Source: Quercus robur
Taxonomy: Eukaryota > Streptophyta > Magnoliopsida > Fagales > Fagaceae
DNA length: 64,000 nucleotides
Assembly: GCF_932294415.1 (NCBI RefSeq)
Contig: NC_065537.1
Location: 2,914,001 to 2,978,000 of the forward strand
Direction of reading: 5' to 3'
Position 1 is the first letter of the stretch; each line of letters starts with the position of its first letter. Of the stretch, positions 12,100 to 23,824 are shown one piece after another. Below the pieces are notes generated by a model. That model saw nothing but the letters and a program-made list of their open reading frames with translations, was not told the DNA's origin and did no database searches. The position numbers were made by a program, and so were the translations under genes.

Positions 12100-13517
12100 C
12101 CACAACATGCCTCTAGTTTGCGGTGCTGGTGGAAGCTCCATTGTTGCCACTATCGGGCAGAACAATAGGATTTCCTTCATATTCAACATTGTCCCATGTG
12201 TTAAACAATTCATCACAACGGTTATTAATGCGTAGAAAACTATGTAGACAACAACATACAGTAATCACATAGTGTTGCCTACTGCGCTTGAAGTTTGGCA
12301 TTAAATTGAGGATGGGAAAATGAGCCTTTAGCACCCCAAACAATTGTTCAATAACCATTCACAAGGAAGAGTGTCAATAGTTGAACAACTCTTTCTTGGT
12401 TGTTGGATTCCTGTTACTAGAATGAAATTCCTGGGCATGGTACCTAGTTGATTTGTGAGGTGGAAGGAAACTTGTGCCAATAGGCAGGCCTGAGTCCACC
12501 AAGTAGTATGTTCCTACATGTTTATGAAACTATTTAGAATTGGCTACAATAACTATAACAAAAACATGCAAAAATTGATAGCCTTTGAGATTAATTGTAG
12601 TACCAGTAGGTGGCCATGGGAATCCATGCTTCGGGTCACCAATCGCTTCCTCCAACACCTGTGAGTCATTAACACTACCTTCCCACCCTGCATGAACATA
12701 AACAAACTGCATATCCATGTTGCACACACACAACACATTGGTGGTTACAGTAGCCTTTCGGCTCCTGTATGCTTAAGTCGCATGTTTAGGAGGCTGAACA
12801 CTCACATGGGTGCCATCCATTACCCTAACACAGTTCTGCACATGACATAAGTACTGATGATGTATGTACCTAGTTAAATAGAATACGTTTACAATACAAT
12901 TAAGTGATATATATTACCTTGAACCATGGGTAGTACTTGTTCACTCGAAGATGTTTGGGGAGGCAAATTACATCTGGATCTGGCTTAATGAGATGTCTCG
13001 CATATGAATGAAGAGCCCGTAACACCCTGCGGAAGTGGCGGGACACTGTCTTAATTGAGTGCTGGAATCTGTCTGCAACACACCTCATTCGAGTATTGTG
13101 GCCGAGTATGTATAACAACATGGCGGCCACCTGCGTGGCATCCACATCACCCTGCCCTTCCTCTAAGTATCCATGACTGACCAACTCATCCACTAAATGT
13201 AACAGATATGGGTGTGTCGTGCGAAACATCTCAAAGCACTTATTAGGATTACTGTCAAGTTCATCCATGTTTCCTTGGCCCGTAAGGATACTATAACGCA
13301 TGGGCTATTTATCATAATGTCGCTGCATATAGGTGAACATCTTACCTACCAAAGGATTCACAAAGTCAAACTTTGCTTCATCTTCGCTATCACACTCTAA
13401 ACCCCACCAGTCATCATCATCATTATCATCACCAGCATCAATGTTGTTGAAGTATGATTTGTCAAAATCATAAGCCAGGAATGCATCTAACCATTCACTC
13501 TTTGATGCCAATGTCAC
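12100..13517 (-). mobile_element. PIF/Harbinger transposase gene, degraded
   Basis: On the minus strand the frame at 13301-12900 carries a HARBI1-type N-terminal part (helix-turn-helix-like region around ATQVAAMLLYILGHNTRMRCV). The DDE nuclease follows in pieces: first D in MDGTHVSV (about 12809-12820 and on), second D in WEGSVNDSQV (about 12668-12700), final E in MVIEQLFGVLK (about 12326-12358). An acidic stretch at 13305-13517 (DAGDDNDDDDWWG) lies upstream and may be the N-terminus. At least two in-frame stops interrupt the nuclease region, after HAT near 12775 and just before MVIEQ near 12359, so it is inactive. Such transposases cut DNA for cut-and-paste transposition with 3-bp target sites. 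Confidence 0.85.
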
Positions 13518-14206
13518 CTACACACTTTAAAGCTCTCTCTCGAATCAATGGTTGTGAAGTGGTGGTTGGTCCGGTGGTTGGTGGGGGTGGATTGTTGGAT
13601 GGGTTTGACGTTGGTGTGGGTTGCAGTGGCTTGATGGACTGATTGGTAACAGTGGAGGGGCTGAGGTCAGCGATGGTTTGGATTTGGGTTTAAAGTGTAT
13701 TTACCTCCAATCTCTCACAGATCAGTGGGTCTCTATTAGATCGGTGGGTTTAAAATTTCTAGGTTTGTTTACGGGTTTCTCGAATTTGGGTTTGAAATTT
13801 ATGGATTTGTTTTAGGGTTTGATGTTTGTATGGAGGGTTTGATTTTTCATGTGATGTTCTGGGTTTGCTAGAGATTGAGGGTTGGTTTTGGGTTTGTGTT
13901 CTTTGTGTTTTGAATCTTTGAAGGTCTTTGTATTTTTTAGATCAGTGCCCTTTGATTTTATGTGTTCCATGTTGGCATGTTCTTGATTTTTTTAATTTCC
14001 TTGGCAACCAAACATATTATTTAAGGAAGAACATGAACATGCTCTTCATGATGACTGGGAAGAACATAATGTAAAGAATTTTTTTTTTTAATTTAATTTC
14101 TTTTTTAAATGATCTGTTTTTAATTTTTTTTATTTAGTTCAAATTAATAAATATTTTTTTTAATTTATAAGCTGACGTGGCATTTTTAATAGTAAAATAA
14201 AATTTT
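13518..14206. other. GT-rich spacer, possible Harbinger right end
   Basis: The part at 13550-13920 is dominated by GGTTTG/GGGTTT words with no coding signal. Near 14000-14015 the phrase CCTTGGCAACCAAACA reads outward like the right terminal inverted repeat of PIF/Harbinger elements (GTTTGGTTGCCAAGG when complemented). I did not find the matching left end. Confidence 0.35.
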
Positions 14207-14543
14207 GGGTAAACTACATATTTGGTCCCTATCTTTTATAGCATATTTCAATTTGGTCTCTAACCTTTCAGTTGTGTCAATTTAGTCCCTAACCTTTCAG
14301 TGTCATGTCAATTTAGTCTCTATTGTTATATTTTAGATGAAAATTGATGACATGTTAAATAGTCAAAATAAAATTTTAGTGTATTGTCACATAAACGAAA
14401 GCTAATTTTTCATTTTGACCATTAGACACGTTATCAATTTTCACCCAAAAAATAACAGTAAGGACCAAATTGACACAATTGAAAGGTTAGGGACCAAATT
14501 GAAATATGATATATAGGATAGGGACCAAATACATAGTTTACCC
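14207..14543. mobile_element. Foldback MITE
   Basis: The two ends are inverted copies: GGGTAAACTACATATTTGGT at the left and ACCAAATACATAGTTTACCC at the right. Most of the 337 bp can fold on itself, with GGTCCCTA/TAGGGACC words repeated through both arms. No open frame. This is a non-autonomous DNA element of the foldback, MULE-like type. A clear target duplication was not seen because the flanks are T/A runs. Confidence 0.8.
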
Positions 14544-14559
14544 TTTTTTTATTATTATT

Positions 14560-14725
14560 TTAATAGGTCCGTCTACCACCTAAGCAATTTCTATTAGTGG
14601 GTTAATGGAAAGGACCAAAATGGAACGCGTTAATTGATTTAAGGACTAAAAGTGGTAAAATTAAAATGTAGGGACTAAAATGGAAAAAAACCAAAATGTA
14701 GGGACTAAAAGTGCATTTACGCATT
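14560..14725. repeat. Second GGACTAAA-rich repeat fragment
   Basis: Right after the foldback MITE comes a short stretch with AAAGGACCAAAATGG and twice TGTAGGGACTAAAA. Its composition is like the MITE arms but it has no matched inverted partner. Probably a fragment of a related element. Confidence 0.45.
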
Positions 14726-14989
14726 TATTTTATACAGTAAACCAATGCTAATAACAAGCACTCAACACCAAGGCGAATACGAGAAGTTATGAGTGTAGAT
14801 AATAGAAATCAGTTACATGTTGATGCTTACAAAAATAAGTTACATTAACAATAAACATTTTATTGTCAAAAAAAAAAAAAAACATTTGATTTTTGTCCAT
14901 AACAATAACTACAAAAATAAAATTTATACATTTGCGTTTGTACGGAGAAAAAGATTGTGTAAGCACGGGTCAAAAGTTAATGTGAATAT

Positions 14990-15759
14990 ACCAATAGACA
15001 TTTTTTGGTATATCCAATATGAAGAGTTACAACTTTTCAATAAAGACTTTTGGGTATATCAAATTTGAAGGTGACCACTCTTCATTTCACCACATGACTA
15101 CATAAATTTAGTATACATTTAAAAATACTAAATAGTTGTGACTTTTCATTTTTCACTAGACACTTTTTCAGTTAATTACGCACATTTTCGATCAATAGGC
15201 ACCTTTTGACTTTTCATTAACTACTCCTTATTGCATCACATGGCTACATAAATTAATATCATGTATACATTCAAAAATACCAAACAGCTATGACTTTTCA
15301 TTTTTCAATAGGCACATTTCATTCAATAGGCACCTTTTTGGCCAATAGACACCTTTTCGGCTAGACACCTTTTGGTATATACAATATAAAGGGTTATGAC
15401 CTTTCAGTAGATACTTTTTTGGTATATCAAATTTGAAGAGTTATGACATTTCAATAGGTACTTTTTGGCATATATTTTACAACATATCTTATATATACCT
15501 ATATATACAACATAGACTAAACTAAAGACGCAACATTATGTCTTTTATTCCTTCCTACAAAAAACTAATAAATAAAATAACATTGCTTTCTTCTGCCTAA
15601 CTAATAAAACTTTGTGTTATTTCTTTCAATATCATTTTATTTATTTATTTTAAATTTCATGCATTTTCGATTGCTACTCCTACTAAAAAATAATCGTTTT
15701 TTTTTTTCTTGAAACTCATTCAACAGCTATTCCTATGCATCGCACGAGTTAACAACTAG
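14990..15759 (+). mobile_element. Helitron-like 3' end with internal repeats
   Basis: The segment ends at CTAG (15756-15759) followed by T, 20-odd bases after an imperfect hairpin around TGCATCGCA, the Helitron 3' signature. The upstream 500 bp repeats degenerate units of the type CAATAGGCACCTTTT and TATGACTTTTCATTTTTCA many times. The 5' end was not located, so the left border is arbitrary. Confidence 0.45.
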
Positions 15760-15760
15760 T

Positions 15761-15987
15761 TTATATATATATATATAAACCGAAGCCTTTAACTTTTTAT
15801 TGATATCTCCAGATCTTGCCACATCATTATCTTTTTTTTTATAAAATTATTTTTGTTTAGTCCAAACTTAACAATGAGTGAAACTCTATCTTTCTAACAA
15901 CTCAAACTTAAACTCAAACTCAAACGTTGATAATTTATCTCCAAATTTGCAAAGTTAATCATGAACACTATAAAAATAGTGCAAACC

Positions 15988-16028
<41 letters not shown>

Positions 16029-16572
16029 TAAAGCCGAGTAAAGGTATAAGCTCTTCTTTTGTTATTGTCTTCTCCTTTACTTTGTTAAAAAAAAAAATTA
16101 TGGTTTGTTAAAAAAAAATTATGGTTTTTCATGTATTTTTAAAAAAAGTAATTTTCGCATATGAACCACTAAATTCTCTTTAGCTATTTTTTCCGATAAA
16201 AAAAGCTTGCAATAAATGAAATTCAAGGTTGCTACTACTACATATGTCTTTGTTTCATCTCACGATATGAAAGTATGTTAATTTCTAGGGCAGAAAGCTT
16301 ATACACGATATATTAAGAGAAGGTATGACTTTCATTATTTTAACGTGGGCTCTTGCTCAACATTTTTTAGCATGGGCCACATGTTGATAAGGTTCGTTTA
16401 AAGTTTAGACCCATTAAAATTTAAAACTTATTGCTTATGGGTTCGTGTACTTTTTTTTTCTTATATTTCTCTTTTGAATAGTCATATACTTTTTTGAATT
16501 GTTTCAATAACTTATTCTTTAATTATATATCTTTTTTAGAATTTGGAAGTTTTAATATATGAATTTGTGTAA

Positions 16573-16628
<56 letters not shown>

Positions 16629-17060
16629 TATCTATAATTTGTAGGCTCTGAATCTTTTCTGATTCCTTTCAATAATTATAGCCATGGATTATTCTTTTGA
16701 ATGTAATACATCTTTCTCTTATATTTCTCTATTGTTTAGTCATATATATTTTGTTTTGTTTCAATAATTTCTAAGCAATGAATCATCTAATTCTTTAATA
16801 TTTTTTGGTCTTTCAAAAGTTTTAATATCTGAATTTTTGAGCTATTTTTTTGTAGTATCTGAAATTGTCTGACAAATTTTTTGTAAGCCATTGTACGTTC
16901 AAGTAATGACTTCTTTGTCAAATTGTAACACAAATTGAAGTCATACAAGAACAAATCATGTAATGGTGTAGTTTTTTAATCAATTTAAAATTTTATAAAA
17001 TTATTTTAGTCTACCTCACAAATAGGTAGGTTCTCCTGCATAGCACGGGTTAGCGACTAG
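15761..17060 (+). mobile_element. Helitron-like non-autonomous element
   Basis: The right end is GCACGGGTTAGCGACTAG (CTAG at 17057-17060) followed by T, with a worn hairpin before it. The left end starts in a (TA)n stretch directly after the CTAG of the previous element, a typical AT insertion site. It contains no helicase frame, and includes (AT)n at about 15992-16020 and (CA)n(TA)n at 16576-16630. Directly after it, 17061 onward (ATATATATAAAAGCAAAGACC) looks like the 5' start of yet another copy. Confidence 0.5.
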
Positions 17061-17061
17061 T

Positions 17062-17963
17062 ATATATATAAAAGCAAAGACCTCTTGTAGGAGTGCATAA
17101 GGTCCTGCGATATGGAACTCTAATTTTTCTTTTAGCTTTTTTTTTACCTCTTTTCATTAAGTTTTTTTTACTGTTACCCAAAATATCACATTAATTTATT
17201 TTTACTATTATTTCATTCATCTCTCCTTAATTGCCTAAGCTTAAAACACATATTTCTCTCTTCTTCATGTCTTTTAGCATACCCACCATTTTTGTATTAA
17301 GAATAAAAGAAAAAAAAAATTAATGACTAAAAACTAATCAGATCGATAAGGCCTTGGGGAGATAGAGAAGCACGAAATTTTTGTGGATTGTTAAATGAAA
17401 TTTTACCATTACTAATATGTTGGGCATACACTTATTTTATGGTATGAAATCTATGAACACAACACAAATTAATTGATTTTCATTGTCATGTTACTCTCTT
17501 GCATTTAGTTTTGATTTCATGATTTTTTTTAATAATTAATTTTACCTTGAGAAGGCTACAAATGTGCAGTGAAAGAACATTGGTATTCTTCACTTGCCTT
17601 TGGTATCTCAAAAGAAAGATATGCCTTGGACATATTAAACTTAGAGAACTATTTTGTTTAAGTTATATCATACCTACGTAACAGTTGTTCCAACCTTATA
17701 TAGCTAAACATGAAGCAAAAATTGATCTTAACTTTTTGGAATTGAGGGTTAAGGCAAGGGATATTGCCATTGTTACATTGTATATTGGCAAAAGGCTTTG
17801 AGTGATAGCCATATGAGGTTTTTTGAGATTATGCAGTATGTTAACATTTTTCTCAATCAGCTTAGCAGTACCACAATTTCTCAAAAAAAAAAAAAAAAGC
17901 TTAGCAGTACCACAAACTAATTTTAATAAGATATCCATTGACAAAATTTATGCTTTAGAGATT
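17062..17963. other. Spacer between Helitron end and LTR nest
   Basis: AT-rich with a polyA run at 17883-17898. No exon-like frame seen. It may be the body of a further Helitron whose 3' end was lost. Confidence 0.3.
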
Positions 17964-18472
17964 GAAGTTGTTAGGTTTTAAAAGTTTAGAACAATTGGCA
18001 AATCATGAACACAAACTTGTCTAGATATAGATTACTAAGTCTATAACTAGGGGTGTGCAGTCAACCCGCCAACCCACCAAAACTGACTTGACCCAACCCA
18101 ACCCGCCGGGTTGGGTCGGTTTTTAGGGCTTGGTGGGTTGGGTTGGGTTACAAAATTATTTTTTGATAGCGGGTCAGGTTGGGTTTGAGTCATAAAATTC
18201 CAAACCCGCCAAACCCAACCCGACCCACCCATATATTTAATATATATATATATATATATTTAAAATATATTGTATAATTAATAAAATTTTTAAAATAACT
18301 AGCTCTTCCTAGCCTATATAAAAGTCAATTAGTTCACACAAACCCTAATAAATTACTATTGTTGTTTAGTCATTAGTGTTGTTTGCTTTTAAGGAGTTTC
18401 ATTAATACTAATCTTTGGATTTTTAAAATATATTTATATTTATATTTTTTTATTCAATTTAATAATAATAAT

Positions 18473-19518
18473 TGTTGGGAAATTTAGACACCGATTGATA
18501 GAATTAACAAGTTTTAAACCCAAGTTGTTAATTAGATTTATTATGAATAAAACTTGTAAAAACAAACAAACATCAATATCATGTCAAAATTATGCAGCAG
18601 AAAAATAAATAAGACAAGATATGATAACCCAAGAAAACCAATGAAACAAATTAGTTTCATAGTAAAAAACCTGGGGGGGAAACCTTCCTGAAAAGCAATC
18701 CACTATAGTAAAGAGAAGTTTCAGATTTAGTACAAAACATTTGTCCCTAGAATCTACAATCTTCCTAGATGAACTCATAGCAGAAACCTTCTACCGCTTC
18801 AGAATCTTTGAACTCTTCAATATATGAACGCCACCCTTTGATGCACGAATCCTAGTACGTGGCTAACCAATTGCGTGGATCCCAGTACGCGACTTAATCA
18901 CCAACTAGAAGAAAATGTTGGCTGCAAAGTTCTTTACTTCATCAACAATGAAGATTAAGAAGCACTTGGTTACAAAACCCTAAGGTGCAAAGACGCAGTA
19001 ACTTCTTTCAGAAAGAATAAGGCATCAGTCACCTTTTGCATATGTTCTCCCTTGTTTCTCTTATGTGACGGCCTCTAAAATAAGTCTTATATATGTCTAG
19101 GGTTATGTGAAAAAAAACCCTACACATACATGTTAGCATGGGCCGAAAATCAAATCTGAAAAACTGAATTTCATAAAAGCTTAGTAATTCTCGATCGATC
19201 GAGGAGGTGTCAAGCAGGTGTCGAGGGGACAGAAGATATCTCGATCGATCGACTAGTTGTCGAGAAGCTATCGAGATTGCGATAAGAAATAGCTTAAGAG
19301 CTCGACAAATACCCTAGCTGTCGAGAGGTGTTGAGCAGCTATCGAGTTTTAAAAAATCAGCACTTCTTCACTTATTTCTTGGACAGATTTGCATGGCTTC
19401 AATACTAGACTTGAACTCTTTTTTCTTGAAGTATTAAATACATCCTAGATCTACTCAATTACAAGTAAAGTGCGTTTTGTCAAAGGATTAGCCAATTACA
19501 CAAAATTTGTCCTTAACG
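18473..19518 (-). repeat. Solo LTR inside the hAT element
   Basis: The segment begins TGTTGGGAAATTTAGACACC and ends near CCTTAACG, flanked by ATAAT on each side (18468-18472, 19519-19523). The flanks lie in an (AAT)n context, so the duplication is suggestive only. Its 18600-18680 part (GATAACCCAAGAAAACCAATGAAACAA) resembles the LTR in the P450 intron, so it is a related family. It also holds GATCGATCGA palindromes near 19192-19245. Confidence 0.65.
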
Positions 19519-19679
19519 ATAATAATAATAATAAATTTGTCCAACCCATGGGTTCAACCCGACCCAACCCGACCCATGTGGGTTGGGTTGGACTTATGTG
19601 ATGGGTTGGATTGAATTTTTTTGACCTTGGATTGGGTCAAAAAATCCCCTTAATCTTACCCAACCCGACCCATGCACAC

Positions 19680-20787
19680 TGTAAGGTTGAATTTATTCAA
19701 CCATCTAATTGGCTTTATTCCATGCCAAATTTGCTTGTAATTCAGCATTTAGTAACCCTGTATTTAGGTGGGTTTGTTGTAAGGGTAGTGAGTGAGATAG
19801 AGTGAAGATTGCTCAAGAGTGTGCAAGAAAACAGAGACTCGCGGCTGGGACTCGCGGGTGACTCGCGACTGCAAGCCGCTAGAAGCAGCACACGTGCCAA
19901 GCATGCTGGAAGATGAACAGTCATGCTAGCTGGAGCACTACAGGACAAAACAGGACAACTGGCCATACGGTTAACTCGCGACTGGATCTCGCGACTTAGT
20001 CAAGCCGCGAGGTCAAGCAGCGAGCCACCCCTATTTTGTAAAACCTGACGTTTCACATTCCTCTCCCACTCCAGTATAAATACCCCTTTTACCCACGATT
20101 GAAAGGGGGCTTCCAGAGAGAATTTTGAGAGAGAAACCCTAAAGAAAAACAAGATTGTTTCACCCACAATCTATACCTTAGAGTCTCTTCAAATTCCTCT
20201 ACTCTCTTCCTCTCCATTGTCAAATCCTTGAGAGGCATTATACCAAACCTGGTTCTCACCATCATCATCACTGTGAGACAGTTGTTTGGATTTCTGGGAA
20301 GCAGTTAGGAAGGAACCAATCTTCATTGGTTGATGCTACGGTCTAGTAGCGGAATCCGGGAAGCTAGAAAAGAAAAAGGTTCGGCGCAACCTCGTTGGAG
20401 CAAGAAGCTTGGAGGGCTTAGGTGCACTGGGTAGATTAGGCTTGGAGGGTCTATTGCTGTCCTTGTATCCCAACTGTATTTTCTAGTGGATTGTTTACCG
20501 CTTGGAGGGCGGCGGAGAGGTTTTTCGCCGAGGACTTCGGTTTCCTCTTCGATAACACATCGCGTGTTGTCTTTGTGTTTGCATATTCCTTCCTCTCTAT
20601 CTTTGCCTTTTTATTATCTGCTGTGGTTTTATTTTGTTATGGCTTAGATAGTCTTTAACCAATTTCGTATTATAGCATGTGTTAAGTTTCCGCACACTAG
20701 TTGTTTGACATATTGCTTGTATTGGTTAAGTTGTAATTTGGGGGTCTAAACGTTCAAAGGTGTTTTGTACACGTTTTTGAACTTTCA
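19680..20787 (+). repeat. Solo LTR (1.1 kb) in hAT terminal repeat
   Basis: It starts TGTAAGG (19680) and ends CTTTCA (20787), with the 5-bp duplication CACAC at 19675-19679 and 20788-20792. It interrupts the right terminal repeat of the hAT element exactly within TGCACACCCCTA. A TATA box (TATAAATA) lies near 20075 in the expected promoter position. CTCGCGACT words recur in the first half. No internal coding region remains, so it is a solo LTR left by recombination. Confidence 0.85.
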
Positions 20788-21661
20788 CACACCCCTATCT
20801 ATAAGTATAATTAGACAATGCTCAAGGTATTGCAAGTCAAAATACAAGAACAAGGAAGCTGCAGGTTTAGGAAATTCAAAATATGCCAGGCTCGACTGAT
20901 CAAGACATGGATCTGTAGAATTTTAATTAAACCCAACAACCCATTAAGCCCATCAAGTGATTAGGGTTTCTATTTCACTAAGTATTTAAAGGAAACTCTA
21001 AGGCATGTTTTGTTAATAACTTCAGAGCTTCTCTTTTGAGATCTAAAAGGTGTTGTGCCTTCTCCATTAAAAGTCACTATTGGAAATCATTCTCATACCA
21101 TTAGAACTAGTAGATCTAAAGTTACTGCATCAAATCAACTATAGTTGATGATCTAAACCTTTAAGTGGAGTTCTCAGAGTCACAAACATGAGCGTTTGTA
21201 TGCAACAAATTCATAATAAAAGAGTCTGTAGATTTGGAGCTATGTGTGGTCACATGACTAAATACTACATGAGGTAGCGCAATAGATTTAGGATTAAATC
21301 TATTGTAAAAACTTCCATTATATTAGTATCCTAAATCTATTGTAAAAACTTCCATTCTATTAGTGAATTGTTGTCTTGTGGATTGTTTAGGTTAAATCCT
21401 CCCCAGATTTTTTACTTTGAAACTAGATTATTTCATTGGCTTTCCTGGGTCATCACATTTTGTGGTACTTACTTTTTTGCTATGTTTATTGCATGTGATG
21501 AATGATTAACCTAGATCTGAATTATTAAGTAACAACTTGGCTAATAAATTAGGTTAAACAAATTGTGTTTTACAGGGGTCTAAAATCTAACAGAAGTCAT
21601 TTGTTTAGTGCATTCTAATCTGCATTCGCCTGGTGTTATTTGCAAAATTGGGGAAAAAATT

Positions 21662-22103
21662 GGCTTTTGCCCCTTTCAAAAAAACAATCTAGCATTTTTC
21701 CCTCTTTCCTAAATTAATTGGGAAAATGCCCCTCTTTTGAAATTCGATTTTCTCAAAATCGAGTTAAGCCCTATAGTGACGTTTTTAAGGAACCTATAGT
21801 GACGTTTTTAAGGAACCTATAGTGACGTTTTGTAATCCGATTTCCATAAAGTCGAGTTATAGGTAAAAAAAAAAAAGAAAAAAAAAATTGCATGTAACTC
21901 GACTTCATGGAGATCGGATTACAAAATGCCACTATAGGCTCCTTAAAACGCCACTATAGGGCTCTAGATTTTTTTTTTTTTTTTTTTTATAACTCGATTT
22001 TGAGAAAATCGAGTTTCAAAAGAGGGGCATTTCCCTAATTAGTTTGGGAAATGGGGAAAAATGTTAGTTTTTTTTTTTTTTTTTTTTGAAAGGGGCATTT
22101 GCC
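21662..22103. mobile_element. Foldback MITE with long inverted arms
   Basis: The ends are GGCTTTTGCCCCTTTC (21662) and GAAAGGGGCATTTGCC (22103). The arms continue inward with AAATTCGATTTTCTCAAAATCGAG on the left and its near complement at 21990-22015, then CTATAGTGACG/CCACTATAG and GTAATCCGATTTCC/GATCGGATTAC. Nearly the whole 442 bp folds as one hairpin. The left arm alone carries a direct repeat of about 23 bp (near 21775-21825). No open frame. Confidence 0.8.
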
Positions 22104-22751
22104 ATAATGTTCATTCCTTGTTCTTTGGCCTTACACTCATTTACGTGAAAACTGTGTATATCTCATTGTTTATACTTGGGCTCTTTAAATTACTTTGTTA
22201 TTTATTTGTTTTCTTTCTTTCTTTTGTCTATGTCTAAGTTAAGGATGATAAGTACGCAATGAAAAAAAAAAAATGGAAGACAGTGGCTTTGCCAACCAGT
22301 CACAAGACAAAATGATTAAGATTTTCAAATCTGTGTAAAATCCTTCCAAATTATATTCATTTCTATTAAAGAGTACTTGAAGAAATTATTATTAATTTTT
22401 ATACTTGCTAAGATTTACTTGGAAATTATTCCATGAAAATTTAAAAAGTTATATATCGGATAAGCTTTTAGTGTTCAATTGAAGGTGGGAAATTTTCACC
22501 ATGTGGTAATTAAACATTTCTTTCTACTACATGGGTAAATTTAATATGGTAGCTTTGCTTTGATATAAATGAAAGCTCTCTTACATTCTCATATCTAGGA
22601 TTGAATATTGGAGAAAATATTTATATTTGTTGTTACATTGTTGAATTTTCTTTCCTTCATAGTTTGTCTCTCTATTTTTAATCTTTAACTCATTGTTGTG
22701 ATAAAGAAAACTTTGTCATTGAGTCATTAGATAGTTTAAGTAGGTTGATCT

Positions 22752-23463
22752 TGTTGTATATATAGGTATATACAAGGATAGGTTGTAATAATGATGTTTG
22801 AGTTTAGAGAATATTGTTTCATAAAATGAAAATTCAAGTTCTGGAATTTTCTAAGTGAAAATTCGAAGTACAACATTTTCGATCGATCGAAATTTTGGTT
22901 CGATTGATCGAAAATGGCAAGAAAATAATCCTGGAGTCTCTGGATGTCTTGATCGCAGTTCGATTCCTGTTTGATTGATCAAAAAGAGCACTTGATAGAT
23001 TGAAAGCAATTTTCCACCGATCAAAAATCGTGAAACGGGATTTTCTATAGAATTTTCTGGTGACTGTTCAGAAAGGTTGAAGAGGTTTCAAGCCTTATTA
23101 ACGGTTTTATGAAACGTTTTAACTCTCTATACGTGCCTTTTGATGAAATATAATCCTATGGGTATAAATAGAGGCTTATGTTCACTTGAAAAAACAACTA
23201 ATTCCACAAAATAGTAAGTTTGAGAGAAACACAAGAAATCCTATGGTCATTCTCTAGAATTGCTATCTGTATAACCCAACATCTTGGTTGTATCCTAAGG
23301 ACAACTTTGCGATAACCCTTTAGCAACAAAAGTGTTGGGGGGGGGGGGGGGGGGGCAAATATTCTCTTAGGAAAATGATATAGTGCCTCAAGTTATCTAT
23401 TTTTTGTTTGTATTTTGTGTTAACCTTGTTCTTCCATTATTACTCTGTGTAATATCCCCAACA
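22752..23463 (+). repeat. Solo LTR, 712 bp
   Basis: Ends TGTTGTATATA (22752) and CCCCAACA (23463) are flanked by the 5-bp duplication GATCT (22747-22751, 23464-23468). A TATA box (TATAAATAG) lies near 23163. Inside are GATCGATCGAAA palindromes (about 22880-22920) and a run of 19 G (23337-23355). No internal coding region is present. Confidence 0.8.
23337..23355. repeat. Poly-G tract in solo LTR
   Basis: A run of 19 G inside the solo LTR at 22752-23463, downstream of its TATA box. Confidence 0.85.
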
Positions 23464-23824
23464 GATCTTAGTGATGCGTTGCTACTAAACTAACTTTTAA
23501 TATCTCAAAATATTTATGTTTCTTTACTCTAATTTATTTTACTTTTTCTTTATAATATATATACAACATTCTCCAAAATTCCCCAATTCAAAATAAATAA
23601 CATCTATAACATAACATAATAAATACTATCTATTACAACACTACAAATCATAGAAGCTTTCAGCAAAAGGCTGAACTTAAACAATTCAAAAAATAACTAA
23701 GCAACATTCCCCAAATATTTTTTTTTTTTTAAAGGGAACATGCTGGATACAAGTAAATGAGATTCTATTTAGAATATAATTTCTATAACCTGTTTGTAGA
23801 TAGTATTTCTTCATTCTACATTAG

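Larger units (their letters stand above)
18048..20797. mobile_element. hAT non-autonomous element with two nested LTRs
   Basis: The terminal repeat TAGGGGTGTGCA (18048) is matched by TGCACACCCCTA at the right, once the solo LTR inserted inside that right end is set aside. The flanking 8-bp duplications TCTATAAC (18040-18047) and TCTATAAG (20798-20805) differ by one base. Both features define a hAT-type transposon. The inner arms are rich in CCCAACCCGACCC and its complement. No transposase frame was seen. Confidence 0.85.
17969..21592 (+). repeat. Solo LTR split by a hAT insertion
   Basis: The outer ends are TGTTAG (17969) and CTAACA (21592), flanked by the 5-bp duplication GAAGT on both sides (17964-17968 and 21593-21597). 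This is a textbook solo LTR. Its own sequence is only about 866 bp; the rest is the hAT element at 18048-20797. A second copy of the same LTR lies in inverse orientation in the P450 intron (5613-6453), which confirms the join across the insertion. Confidence 0.85.

Noticed and set aside
15060-15480. Satellite array
   Set aside because: Units are too irregular in length and spacing; better explained as the body of a Helitron-like element.
18060-18235. Telomere-like or satellite repeat of GGGTTGGGTT
   Set aside because: The words belong to inverted subterminal arms of a hAT element, with the complementary arm at 19540-19679.
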